Made by a program: the position numbers and the translations under genes. From assembly GCF_900102195.1 (NCBI RefSeq), contig NZ_FNBE01000001.1, forward strand, positions 124,001 through 188,000: a stretch of DNA of 64,000 nt. Reading direction: 5' to 3'. Every line of letters starts with the position of its first letter. Positions within the stretch are counted from its first letter, which is position 1. The notes under the pieces are model-generated. The model was not told where the DNA came from. It was given only the letters and a program-made list of their open reading frames with translations, and did not search any database. Shown here piece after piece: positions 1 to 8,330 of this stretch. This DNA is from Pseudonocardia oroxyli (GTDB taxonomy: Bacteria; Actinomycetota; Actinomycetes; Mycobacteriales; Pseudonocardiaceae).

Positions 1-807
1 GGCCGCGGCGATCCGCTCGAGGCCACCGCCGAAGTCCACGTTGTGGCGGGGCAGCTCGGCGAACCCGCCGTCCTCGGTCTTGCGGTAGGTCATGAAGACG
101 GAGTTGCCGATCTCCAGGTACTGGCCGCCGTCGGAGTTCTGGTGCGGGTAGCGCCCGAACGCCGGGTCGTGCTCGACCTGCGGGAAGTAGTAGAAGACCT
201 CCGAGTCGGGTCCGCCGGGGTCCCCCGCGGGCATCTCGTCGGGCCCGCCGAAGCGGCTCCACCAGTTCTTGTGCCCGTAGAACGCGATCCGGGCGCCCTG
301 CGAGCCGTGCTCGTTGCCGTACTCCTCGGTGTCGAGGTCGATGCGGTCGGCGCTGACCCCGCGCTCGGTGAACAGCCGCTCCCAGATCGCGGCGCTCTCC
401 TCGTCCCGCGGGATGCCGTGCTCCGGATCGCCGATGAAGCACGACACGTAGATCCGGTTCGGGTCGAGCCCGACCGTGTCGACCAGGAACCGGAAGAGCC
501 GCGGGATCTGCTCGGCCTTCTCGTAGTCGCCGAGGCTCCAGTTGCCGAGCATCTCGAAGAACGTGGTGTGCCGGTTGTCGCCCACCTCGTCCATGTCCTG
601 GGCGCGCAGACACGGCTGGACGTCCGCGAGCCGGGCCCCGTCCGGGTGGTCCGCCCCGAGCAGGTACGGCAGCAGCGGCTGCATGCCGGAACCGGTGAAC
701 AGGGTGGTCGGGTCGTCCCGCAGGACGATCGGCGCGCGCGCGACGATGGCGTGCCCGTCGGCGGCGAGCAGGTCGAGGAAGGCGCGACGGATGTCCTGGG
801 CGTCCAT
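1..807 (-). CDS. Alanine-tRNA ligase-related protein (5' part, runs off the window)
   Basis: The 269 visible codons match the N-terminal catalytic region of class II alanyl-tRNA synthetases. The N-terminus (IRRAFLDLLAADGHAIV), the FTGSGMQP segment near residue 45 and the motif 2-like RHTTFFEMLGNWSLGDY near residue 85 are clear. The wording (GSGMQPLLPYLLG, CLRAQDMDEVGDNRHTT) differs from housekeeping bacterial AlaRS and resembles the divergent 'AlaRS-related' group, so this may be a paralogue. It starts at an ATG at position 807; the end of the gene lies beyond position 1. A small palindrome (TCCACA-G-TGTGGA, 829-841) lies just upstream. Family is clear; housekeeping versus accessory role cannot be decided from this fragment. 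Confidence 0.8.
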   Translation of the reverse strand, partial: MDAQDIRRAFLDLLAADGHAIVARAPIVLRDDPTTLFTGSGMQPLLPYLLGADHPDGARLADVQPCLRAQDMDEVGDNRHTTFFEMLGNWSLGDYEKAEQIPRLFRFLVDTVGLDPNRIYVSCFIGDPEHGIPRDEESAAIWERLFTERGVSADRIDLDTEEYGNEHGSQGARIAFYGHKNWWSRFGGPDEMPAGDPGGPDSEVFYYFPQVEHDPAFGRYPHQNSDGGQYLEIGNSVFMTYRKTEDGGFAELPRHNVDFGGGLERIAAA

Positions 808-867
808 GCGGTGACCCTGCCAGTGAGATCCACAGTGTGGACAGGTCCGAACGAACGATGTCGGCGG

Positions 868-2073
868 TCAGGACCGCCAGTTCCAGAGCGCGGGGTGCGT
901 GACCGCCGTCAGTGCGACGGCCACCACGCAGGCCGCTCCCCCGGTCAGCGCCGCGACCTCCGGACCGGCGAACCCGGCCACGAACCCGGCGCGGGCGTTC
1001 CCGACACCCGGGCCGCCCGCTCCGACCACGTACTCCACCGAGGTGACGCGCCCCCGCACACCGTCGGGGGTCGCGAGCTGGACCAGGGTGCCGCGGGCGA
1101 TCACCGAGACCGTGTCGGCCGCCCCGGCGACGGCCAGGCACGCCAAGGTCGGCCACAGGCCGTCGACCAGCCCGAACCCGGCCAGCGCCGCACCCCAGAC
1201 GGCCGCGGCCACCACCGAGAGGCCGCCCGGTCGAGCCGCCCGGGCGACCGGACCGGACAGCGACCCCGCGACCATCCCGCCGACGGCGATCGCCGAGAGC
1301 AGGAACCCCAGCGTGCGCGGGTCGCCGTCGAACCGGGCAGCGTTGATCGCCGGGAAGAGGGCGATCGGCATCGCGAGGAGGGTCTGCGCCAGGTCGACCA
1401 GCAACGCCCCGCGCAACACCGGGGTGCGCATCGCGACGCCGAAGCCGGCGAGCAGGGACCGCGGGGAGCCGTCGACCTCCGGACGCATGCGGGGCAGCCG
1501 GGCCACGCCGTAGAGCGCGGCGACGGTGACCGCCGCATCGACGGCGAACGCGCCCTGCGCACCCCACCCCGCCACGAGGATCCCGCCCAGCGCAGGCCCG
1601 CCCAGCATGGCGATCTGGAACGCCAGGTGGTCCAGTGCCAGACCCGCCCCGACCTGGTCGCGGGGCAGCAGCCGGGGCACGAACGTGCGCCGGGCCGACG
1701 ACCCGAGGGCGGCGCAGGCGGTCTGGGCCGTGACCAGCCCCAGGAGTAGCCCCACCGACTCGACGCCCGCCGCGGCCTGGAGCGCGAGCAGCGCCGCGGC
1801 CACCGCGGAGCCCGTCCGCGTGCCGAGGACGAGCGTGCGCCGGTCCACCCGGTCGGCGAGCGCACCGCCCAGGAGCCCCGCCACACCGGTCGCCACGCCG
1901 GTGCCCAACCCGATCGCGCCCACCCACACGCTGCTCCCGGTGAGCTCCCACACCCGCACGAGCACGGCCACCACGGCGATCTGGGTGCTGATCTGCGAGG
2001 CGGCCCCGGTGAGCCACAGCCGTCGGAAGTCGGCGGACCCGCGCAGCGGACGGAGGTCGACGGCCGCCCTCAC
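868..2073 (-). CDS. MFS transporter (efflux type), paired with MarR
   Basis: A 401-residue major facilitator protein with about 12 hydrophobic segments, beginning VRAAVDLRPLRGSADFRRLW. It has the loop motif GALADRVDRRTLVLG near residue 75, typical of drug or siderophore exporters of the EntS-like MFS_3 group. The GTG start at 2073 overlaps the stop of the upstream marR gene by 4 nt (GTGA), so the two are translationally coupled. Longer upstream starts would lie inside marR and are unlikely. Substrate unknown; efflux under control of the coupled repressor is inferred from the pairing. Confidence 0.85.
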   Translation of the reverse strand: MRAAVDLRPLRGSADFRRLWLTGAASQISTQIAVVAVLVRVWELTGSSVWVGAIGLGTGVATGVAGLLGGALADRVDRRTLVLGTRTGSAVAAALLALQAAAGVESVGLLLGLVTAQTACAALGSSARRTFVPRLLPRDQVGAGLALDHLAFQIAMLGGPALGGILVAGWGAQGAFAVDAAVTVAALYGVARLPRMRPEVDGSPRSLLAGFGVAMRTPVLRGALLVDLAQTLLAMPIALFPAINAARFDGDPRTLGFLLSAIAVGGMVAGSLSGPVARAARPGGLSVVAAAVWGAALAGFGLVDGLWPTLACLAVAGAADTVSVIARGTLVQLATPDGVRGRVTSVEYVVGAGGPGVGNARAGFVAGFAGPEVAALTGGAACVVAVALTAVTHPALWNWRS

Positions 2074-2555
2074 TGGTCCGCATCCGGCAGGTGCGCCTCG
2101 ATCCGGTCCGCGAAGGGCCGTGCGGCCAGCGCCGCGGCCATGTCCTCGATCACCTGCGTGACCCGGTACGGGAGCTCCCCGTCCAGCTGCGCGACGGCGG
2201 CCTCGGTCGCCCGCCACTCCGCCTCCAGGAACGGCACCAGCCCCGCGCCGCGCGGGGTCAGAGCGACGAGCCGGGTGCGGGCGTCCGGCCCCGGCGCGGA
2301 CTCGACGAGCCCCTCCCGCCGCATCGCGGCGACGGTCTGGCTCATCGCCGAGTGCGTGACGTCGACCTGCCCGGCCAGCTCCTTCACCGACAGCGGGCCC
2401 CGGTGGTGCAGGCGGATGAGCGCCATCGAGAACCGCGGCCGCACCCCGGTGATCCCCCGCCGGGCGTAGACCTCGCCGATCGCGGCGTCCATGTCCGCGA
2501 GCAGCGCCTTGAGCGGGACGAGCCAGCTCTCACAGGTGGGGTCGGAAGATGTCAC
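2070..2555 (-). CDS. MarR family transcriptional regulator
   Basis: 161 residues with the MarR winged helix-turn-helix: LSVKELAGQVDVTHSAMSQTV near residues 54-75, followed by a wing with DARTRLVALTPRG. It probably senses a small molecule and represses itself and the coupled MFS exporter. The start is GTG at 2555. A -10-like TATATT (read on the minus strand, 2567-2562) ends 6 nt before it, so the transcript is probably leaderless, and the start site lies inside an inverted repeat (2554-2577) that would be a natural operator. Confidence 0.88.
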   Translation of the reverse strand: MTSSDPTCESWLVPLKALLADMDAAIGEVYARRGITGVRPRFSMALIRLHHRGPLSVKELAGQVDVTHSAMSQTVAAMRREGLVESAPGPDARTRLVALTPRGAGLVPFLEAEWRATEAAVAQLDGELPYRVTQVIEDMAAALAARPFADRIEAHLPDADQ

Positions 2556-2577
2556 AGCGCTAATATAACAGTGCTGT
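2554..2577 (-). promoter_or_regulatory. Promoter and likely MarR operator
   Basis: Inverted repeat ACAGCGCT (2554-2561) / AGTGCTGT (2570-2577), 7 of 8 positions paired, flanking an AT-rich core that holds the minus-strand -10 TATATT (2567-2562). The -10 ends 6 nt before the GTG of marR. A repressor bound here would cover the -10 and start site, fitting MarR autoregulation (inference). Confidence 0.55.
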
Positions 2578-2595
2578 CAGGAAACGGGGCAGGGC

Positions 2596-3333
2596 TCAGG
2601 CCAGCAGCGGGGCCAGCCGGTCGGCGTGGTCCCGCAGGAGGGCGACGATCTCGTCGTTGGGTTCGGCGATCCGGTGCGGCGGCCCCGCGATCGCGAGCCC
2701 CGCGGCCAACGTGCCGTCGGACGGCGCCCGGACGGGCACGGCGAGGCACCCGCGGTCCGCGCGCAGCTCGCCGCACTGGCGGGCGAGGCCCGCCGCGGCC
2801 ACCGCCGCCAGGTCGAGGTCGGCCGCCCGCGTCGTGTGCGCGGTGAAGGCCCGTTCCTCCCGGACCAGGGCGTGCCAGTCCGGCTGCTCGGCGAGCAGCA
2901 GCCGTCCCAACGCGCTGACCTGCGGATACCGGGCCAGCAGGGCGCCGTCGCTCGGCGGGTGGTCCGGATCCGGGTCGACGATCACCACCTGCCCGGTCCG
3001 GAACGACGCCAGGTGCACGCCCCACCGGACCAGCCCACGCAGGTGCTCGACGACGGCGCGGGCGGCCGTCGGCGGCGCCGTCACCACGGGGACGGCGAGG
3101 CGGGCCGCGCGCCGACCGAGCTCGAACCCCTTGAGGTCGGGCAGCCGGACCAGGTACTCCTCGGCGACCAGGAGGTTGAGCAGCCGGTACGTGGTGGCCT
3201 GGGGCAGCTTGAGGGCCGCCGAGATCTCCTTGGCGGTCACGCCCGGCCCGGCCGCGACGACCTCCTCGAGCACCGCGAGCGCGCTGCGGACCGCCTTCGG
3301 CTGGCGACCGGACAGCGGCGCGGGGCCGGTCAC
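2596..3333 (-). CDS. IclR family transcriptional regulator
   Basis: 245 residues. The N-terminal winged helix (about residues 10-65: AVRSALAVLEEVVAAG, VTAKEISAALKLPQATTYRLL) is followed by an IclR-type ligand-binding domain with GRLLLAE and the late CLAVPVRAPSDGTLAAGLAIAGPP segment. GTG start at 3333 overlaps the stop of the upstream APC permease gene by 4 nt (GTGA). IclR proteins often govern catabolic loci, so this one likely controls the adjoining permease and the divergent permease/amine oxidase operon (inference from position). Confidence 0.88.
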   Translation of the reverse strand: MTGPAPLSGRQPKAVRSALAVLEEVVAAGPGVTAKEISAALKLPQATTYRLLNLLVAEEYLVRLPDLKGFELGRRAARLAVPVVTAPPTAARAVVEHLRGLVRWGVHLASFRTGQVVIVDPDPDHPPSDGALLARYPQVSALGRLLLAEQPDWHALVREERAFTAHTTRAADLDLAAVAAAGLARQCGELRADRGCLAVPVRAPSDGTLAAGLAIAGPPHRIAEPNDEIVALLRDHADRLAPLLA

Positions 3334-4766
3334 GGGCGGGCCCGCGGCTCGGTCGCGCCGATCCGCCCGCCGACGACGTCCGCCGCCACGGTCTCGTCGT
3401 ACACGCCGATGCCGCCGAGCGCGGCGGGACGGCGCCACCGCAGCCACGCCCACCAGCCGACGCCGAGCACCACGATCACACCCAGGACGGCCACCAGGAT
3501 CGGGCGCTGGGCCACGAACGCCACCAGCACCACGACGAGGATCGGCGCGATCACCGCCGTGGCGGCGACGGCCGTCCAGGTCAGCTCGCCGATCCGGTGC
3601 AGGAACACCGGGGCCGCGACGCAGACCAGCAGGTAGGCCACGAGGAAGCCGGAGGTGGCGAGCGTCAGGAGGGTCACGAGCACCGCGCCGAGCGGGACGC
3701 CGAGCGCCACGGGCACGGCGAGCGCGGCCACCACCACCGGCATCGCCACGGCGAGCGCGACGTGGGGGGTGCGGAACCGCCGGTGCGTGCGACCGAGCGC
3801 GGCGGGCCCGACCCCGTCCCGGGACAGCGAGAACAGGACCCGGACCAGCGCCGTGGTCGTCGCGAGGGCGCAGGCGAGGAAGGACATGATGAGCCCGAGG
3901 TCGAGCACGACGGGCACCCAGGCCCAGCCGCGGGCGGTCGCGAGCACGAGCACCGGCTCGGCCTCCCCCGCCAGCCCGCCCGGGGTGTCGGCGAACCCGA
4001 CGACCTGCACGTGCGCTGCGAACAGGTACAGCACGCCGGCGACCGCGGCGGTGATCCCGACCGCGCGGGGGACCGTCCGGAAGGGGCGCCGGGCCTCCGC
4101 GCCGAGGGTCGTGGCGATCTCGAAGCCGATGAACGCCGCCAGGGCGGGCAGCACCCCCGCGGCGACCCCGCCGAGTCCCGGCGACGCCACCCCGGACCCC
4201 GGCCCCGGGATGGGCCCGCCGACCAGCAGCAGCGCGAACACCACCACGAGCACGGTGATCGCCACGGACTCGACCAGCAACACCACGCGGGCCGCCAGCC
4301 GCACCCCGCGCAGCGCCAACAGCGCCACCACCCCGCCGACCAGCACGGCGACCCCGAACGGCACCCACCGGCCGTCGGTCAGGCCCAGCCGCCCGAGCAG
4401 GGCGTCGACGTAGGCCGAGACCCCGGCCAACGCCGCCGCGGCGAGCAGCCCGTACCCCGTCAACAGCGCGATCCCGCAGGCCAGCGCGGCACCGGGCGCC
4501 AGGCCCTTGGCGGTCAACGCGTAGAGCCCGCCGGGCGCGGCCATCCGCCGGGTGAAGCGCGCGATGCACCCGGCGATCAGCAGTGCCAGCACCGTCGCGA
4601 CCACGAACGACCACAGCGTGGCCCCCGCGGCGGACGCCGCGACGATCACGGGGACGGCGGCCATCGCGGCGCTCGGCGCGGCGCCGGACACCGACGCGGC
4701 GAGCACGTCCACGGCGCCGAGCCGCCTGCGCTCGAGACCGTGCACCGGCGAGCGGTCCCGCAACAT
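3330..4766 (-). CDS. APC superfamily amino acid/amine permease
   Basis: 478 residues with about 12 membrane segments and APC signatures: the N-terminal VLAASVSGAAPSAAMAAVP and the FIGFEIATTLGAEARRP motif near residue 215, which is typical of amino acid-polyamine-organocation carriers. ATG at 4766 is preceded by a strong AGGAGG; a longer open frame upstream lacks conserved sequence and runs into the divergent promoter region. It is followed by and coupled to the IclR gene. Substrate is probably an amine or amino acid, judged from the neighbouring amine oxidase. Confidence 0.85.
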   Translation of the reverse strand: MLRDRSPVHGLERRRLGAVDVLAASVSGAAPSAAMAAVPVIVAASAAGATLWSFVVATVLALLIAGCIARFTRRMAAPGGLYALTAKGLAPGAALACGIALLTGYGLLAAAALAGVSAYVDALLGRLGLTDGRWVPFGVAVLVGGVVALLALRGVRLAARVVLLVESVAITVLVVVFALLLVGGPIPGPGSGVASPGLGGVAAGVLPALAAFIGFEIATTLGAEARRPFRTVPRAVGITAAVAGVLYLFAAHVQVVGFADTPGGLAGEAEPVLVLATARGWAWVPVVLDLGLIMSFLACALATTTALVRVLFSLSRDGVGPAALGRTHRRFRTPHVALAVAMPVVVAALAVPVALGVPLGAVLVTLLTLATSGFLVAYLLVCVAAPVFLHRIGELTWTAVAATAVIAPILVVVLVAFVAQRPILVAVLGVIVVLGVGWWAWLRWRRPAALGGIGVYDETVAADVVGGRIGATEPRARP

Positions 4767-4835
4767 GGCCACCTCCTGATCCTGGCCCGCGCACGTTAGC
4801 CGGTGATCGCGTCGCCGTGACCTGCCGCGACGGGT

Positions 4836-4881
4836 CGAATGAGAATTCGCGTCCGCCGATTCCCGCAGCCCGGGAACGGCG
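4836..4881. promoter_or_regulatory. Possible operators in the divergent amine-locus promoter
   Basis: The 208-bp gap between the two divergent APC genes holds an inverted repeat CGAAT-GAGA-ATTCG (4836-4849) and an imperfect longer one, CGCCG-a-TTCCC with GGGAA-CGGCG (4854-4881). Either could bind the IclR regulator of this locus; no direct evidence distinguishes them. Confidence 0.3.
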
Positions 4882-4974
4882 GGGGCGGTGATTCGCAGCA
4901 CAGGGGAACGGCGGTTGCCTGGCCCGGGCGCCGCGGGCACGGTCCTGCGCATCCGCCACTCCCCTGGAGCCTTG

Positions 4975-6363
4975 ATGAGCACAGGCACGCGCACACTCAC
5001 CGGACGTCTCGGTGTCGGATCCATCGTCTTCATGGTCGTCGCGGCCGCCGCGCCGCTGACCGTCATCGCCGGCACCGTCCCGCTCGGCCTCGCCGCGGGC
5101 AACGGCGCGGCCTTCCCCACGACCTTCGCCCTGTGCATGGCCGTCCTGCTGCTGTTCGCGGTCGGGTTCTGCGCGATGAGCAGGCACGTCCCGAACGCCG
5201 GCGCGTTCTACTCCTACGTCGCGCGCGGCCTCGGGCGCGCCCCCGGTCTCGGCGCCGCGTTCCTGGCGCTCGTCACCTACACCGCCGTCCAGCTCGCCGT
5301 GTTCGGCTACATCGGCGCGGTGATCGACGGCCTGGTGCAGCACTGGGGCGGCCCCGCGCTGCCGTGGTGGCTGTGGTCGGTCGTGGTGCTCGGGATCGTC
5401 GGCGTGCTCGGGTACCGGCACATCGAGCTGTCCGGCAAGGTCCTCGGGGTCCTGCTCGTCGCCGAGGTGGCCATCGTGCTGGTGTTCGACGCCGTCGTCG
5501 TGGCGCGCGGCGAGACCCTCTCGACCGCGTTCCTGCAGCCGTCGCAGTTCGTCTCCGGCTCGCTGGGCATCGCGATCATGTTCGCGATCGCGAGCTTCAT
5601 CGGGTTCGAGGCCACCGCGGTGTTCCGCGACGAGGCCCGGGACCCCGAGCGCACGATCCCGCGGGCGACCTACACCGCCCTCCTCGTGATCGGGGTGTTC
5701 TACACCCTCTCCGCGTGGGCCGTGGTGTCCGCCTGGGGAGACGACGCCGCCGTCGAGGCCGCGGGCGCCGACCCGGGGAACATGATCGTCACGACGATCA
5801 CGACCATCCTGGGGCCGGTCGGCGGGGACATCGCCCAGGTGCTGCTGATGACCAGCCTGTTCGCGGCGATCCTGTCCTTCCACAACGTCCTGGCCCGCTA
5901 CTGGTTCGCCCTCGGCAACGCCCGCTCGGTGCCCGCCGCGTGCGGCCGCAGCCACCCCCGACACGGCTCGCCGCACGTCGCGTCGCTGACCCAGTCCGGC
6001 ATCGCGCTGATCCTCCTCGCGGTCTTCGCCCTCGCCGGGATGGACCCGGTGGCGCAGGTCTTCGCCTGGATGGCGGGCACCGCGACGCTCGGGGTGCTCG
6101 CGCTCATGGCGCTGACCTGCGCCGCCGTGCTGGTGTTCTTCCGCCGCGACCGCCCGGACACCCGCCCCTGGAACACCCTGATCGCCCCCGCCCTCGGCCT
6201 GGCGGGCCTGCTCGCCTGCCTCTGGCTGACCGTCTCCAACTTCCCGACCCTGATCGGCGGCTCGCCGGCGCTGGCCGCGGGGATCGGCGCCGTCCTGGTG
6301 CTGGCCTTCGCGGTCGGGGCGCTCTGGAGCCGCAAGCCCGCCACCGCCCCCGTCGCCGCCTGA
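4975..6363 (+). CDS. APC superfamily permease, in operon with amine oxidase
   Basis: 462 residues, about 12 membrane segments, starting MSTGTRTLTGRLGVGSIVF. The signature FIGFEATAVFRDEARDPERTIPRA lies near residue 205, as in APC carriers. The ATG at 4975 was chosen because the conserved N-terminal segment starts there; an in-frame GTG at 4888 would add a non-conserved stretch. The stop is 8 nt before the copper amine oxidase start, so the two form one operon. The likely role is uptake of the amine that the oxidase then attacks (inference). It is a second APC permease, divergent from the one at 3330-4766. Confidence 0.87.
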   Translation: MSTGTRTLTGRLGVGSIVFMVVAAAAPLTVIAGTVPLGLAAGNGAAFPTTFALCMAVLLLFAVGFCAMSRHVPNAGAFYSYVARGLGRAPGLGAAFLALVTYTAVQLAVFGYIGAVIDGLVQHWGGPALPWWLWSVVVLGIVGVLGYRHIELSGKVLGVLLVAEVAIVLVFDAVVVARGETLSTAFLQPSQFVSGSLGIAIMFAIASFIGFEATAVFRDEARDPERTIPRATYTALLVIGVFYTLSAWAVVSAWGDDAAVEAAGADPGNMIVTTITTILGPVGGDIAQVLLMTSLFAAILSFHNVLARYWFALGNARSVPAACGRSHPRHGSPHVASLTQSGIALILLAVFALAGMDPVAQVFAWMAGTATLGVLALMALTCAAVLVFFRRDRPDTRPWNTLIAPALGLAGLLACLWLTVSNFPTLIGGSPALAAGIGAVLVLAFAVGALWSRKPATAPVAA

Positions 6364-6371
6364 GGAGAGAC

Positions 6372-8255
6372 ATGACGACGCTCGAGAACCGCACGCACGC
6401 CCTCGCCATGACCTCCGCGGAGGAGGTCGCCGCGGTCCGGCGGGTCCTCCTGGACGAGGGCCTGCTCACCGAGACCGTGCGCTACACGTTCTTCACGCCC
6501 GAGGAGCCGCCGAAGGCAGACGTCCTCGCGGGCTCGGGATGGTCGGCGACCGAACGCCGGTTCCGGGTGATCCTGCTGGACATCGCGACGGGCCGGTCGT
6601 GGGACGTCGTGGCCTCGACCACCGCCGTCGTCTCCCGCCGGGAGATCGAACCGGCCGTCGACGGCCAGCCCCCGATCATCGACACCGAGTTCGAGATGAT
6701 CGAGGACATCCTGAACGGCGCCCCGGACTGGCTCGCGGCGCTGCAGAGCCGCGGCCTGGACCCGGCCGCGGTCCGCGCGGTGCCGCTGTCCGCGGGCGTC
6801 TACGACTACCCCGACGAGGTGGGCAGGCGGATCGTCCGCGCCTTCGGGTTCCACCAGGACCACGAGCAGGACCACCCCTGGGCGCACCCGATCGACGGGC
6901 TCGTGGCCTACGTCGACCTGACGGCGCGCCGCGTCGACCGGGTGATCGACACCGGCGTGGTGCCCGTGCCCGCCACCACCGGGAACTTCGACGACCCGGC
7001 CGTCCAGGGCCCGCCGCTGGACCTCAAGCCGATCGAGATCACCCAGCCCGAGGGCCGGTCCTTCACCGTGGAGGACGGCCGCGTGCGGTGGGGCAGGTGG
7101 GACCTGCGCATCGGCTTCAACGAGCGCGAGGGCCTGACCCTGCACCAGATCGCGTTCGACTCCCGGCCCATCTGCTATCGCGCGTCCGTCGCCGAGATGG
7201 TGGTGCCGTACGCCGACCCGGCCCCGGTGCGCTTCTGGCAGAACTACTTCGACTGCGGCGAGTACATGTTCGCCCGCTACGCCGACTCGCTGCAGCTGGG
7301 CTGCGACTGCCTCGGCGACATCCTCTACACCGACGCCGTCGTCGCCGACGACCTCGGCAACCCGCGGGTGATCCCGAACGCGATCTGCATGCACGAGGAG
7401 GACTACGGCGTCCTCTGGAAGCACTCGGACATGTTCACCGGCTCCCGCGAGACCCGCCGCCAGCGCAGGCTCGTGATCAGCTTCTTCACCCCGATCGGCA
7501 ACTACGACTACGGCTTCTACTGGTACCTCTACCTCGACGGCACGATCGAACTCGAGTGCAAGGCCACCGGCATCGTGTTCACCAGCGGCACGCCCGGCGA
7601 GTACGCCACGGAGATCGCACCGGGCCTCGGGGCGCCGTTTCACCAGCACCTGTTCTCCGCACGGCTGGACATGACCGTCGACGGCCCGCGCAACGCCGTC
7701 GAGGAGGTCGAGGCGCGACGGGTCCCGATGGGCGAGGGGAACCGGTACGGCAACGCCTTCCGCCGCTCGGTCACCCGCCTGAGCCGGGAGTCCGACGCCC
7801 AGCGGGACGCCGACGCCGCCCGCGCGCGCGTCTGGCACATCGTCAACCCGGATAAGACGAACGCGCTGGGTCACGAGGTCGGGTACGTGTTGCACCCGAC
7901 GGGCCAGCCGACCCTGCTCGCCGACGCCGACTCCTCCATCGCGGGCCGGGCGGCCTTCGCGACGAAGGCGCTGTGGGTCACGCGGTACACGCCGGAGCAG
8001 CGCTATCCGGCCGGTGACCTGGTGAACCAGAACCCCGGCGGGGCGGGGCTGCCCGCGTGGGTGCAGGCGGACCGTTCGGTCGACGGGGAGGACATCGTCG
8101 TCTGGCACACGTTCGGCCTGACCCACTTCCCGCGCCCGGAGGACTGGCCGGTCATGCCGGTGGACTACACCGGTTTCGTCCTCAAGCCCGCGGGCTTCTT
8201 CGACCGCAACCCCGCCCTCGACGTCCCCCCGACGGCGGCGAAGCACTGCCACTGA
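6372..8255 (+). CDS. Copper-containing primary amine oxidase
   Basis: 627 residues, normal for bacterial copper amine oxidases, which convert primary amines plus O2 to aldehyde, ammonia and H2O2. All key residues are visible: the topaquinone precursor Tyr378 in NYDYGF, the catalytic base Asp294 in FDCGEY, and the copper ligands His424 and His426 (HQHLFSARLD) and His585 (HFPRPEDWPVMP). There is no signal peptide, so it is probably cytoplasmic, like the phenylethylamine and histamine oxidases of Arthrobacter. A GAGGAGA ribosome site precedes the ATG. Sharing an operon with an APC permease points to growth on an imported aromatic or biogenic amine. Confidence 0.95.
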   Translation: MTTLENRTHALAMTSAEEVAAVRRVLLDEGLLTETVRYTFFTPEEPPKADVLAGSGWSATERRFRVILLDIATGRSWDVVASTTAVVSRREIEPAVDGQPPIIDTEFEMIEDILNGAPDWLAALQSRGLDPAAVRAVPLSAGVYDYPDEVGRRIVRAFGFHQDHEQDHPWAHPIDGLVAYVDLTARRVDRVIDTGVVPVPATTGNFDDPAVQGPPLDLKPIEITQPEGRSFTVEDGRVRWGRWDLRIGFNEREGLTLHQIAFDSRPICYRASVAEMVVPYADPAPVRFWQNYFDCGEYMFARYADSLQLGCDCLGDILYTDAVVADDLGNPRVIPNAICMHEEDYGVLWKHSDMFTGSRETRRQRRLVISFFTPIGNYDYGFYWYLYLDGTIELECKATGIVFTSGTPGEYATEIAPGLGAPFHQHLFSARLDMTVDGPRNAVEEVEARRVPMGEGNRYGNAFRRSVTRLSRESDAQRDADAARARVWHIVNPDKTNALGHEVGYVLHPTGQPTLLADADSSIAGRAAFATKALWVTRYTPEQRYPAGDLVNQNPGGAGLPAWVQADRSVDGEDIVVWHTFGLTHFPRPEDWPVMPVDYTGFVLKPAGFFDRNPALDVPPTAAKHCH

Positions 8256-8272
8256 CGCACTGCCACCGACGC

Positions 8273-8319
8273 ACGAACGGCGCGTCGGCTCACGAGGTGT
8301 GAGCCGACGCGCCGTTCGT
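8273..8319. terminator. Perfect 21-bp hairpin between convergent genes
   Basis: Arms 8273-8293 and 8299-8319 are perfect reverse complements over 21 bp with a 5-nt loop (GAGGT). There is no T-tract. It lies between the convergent amine oxidase and MFS genes, so it probably stops transcription from both sides. A related copy with two mismatches is at 29504-29548. Confidence 0.8.
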
Positions 8320-8330
8320 CGGGAGGGTCT

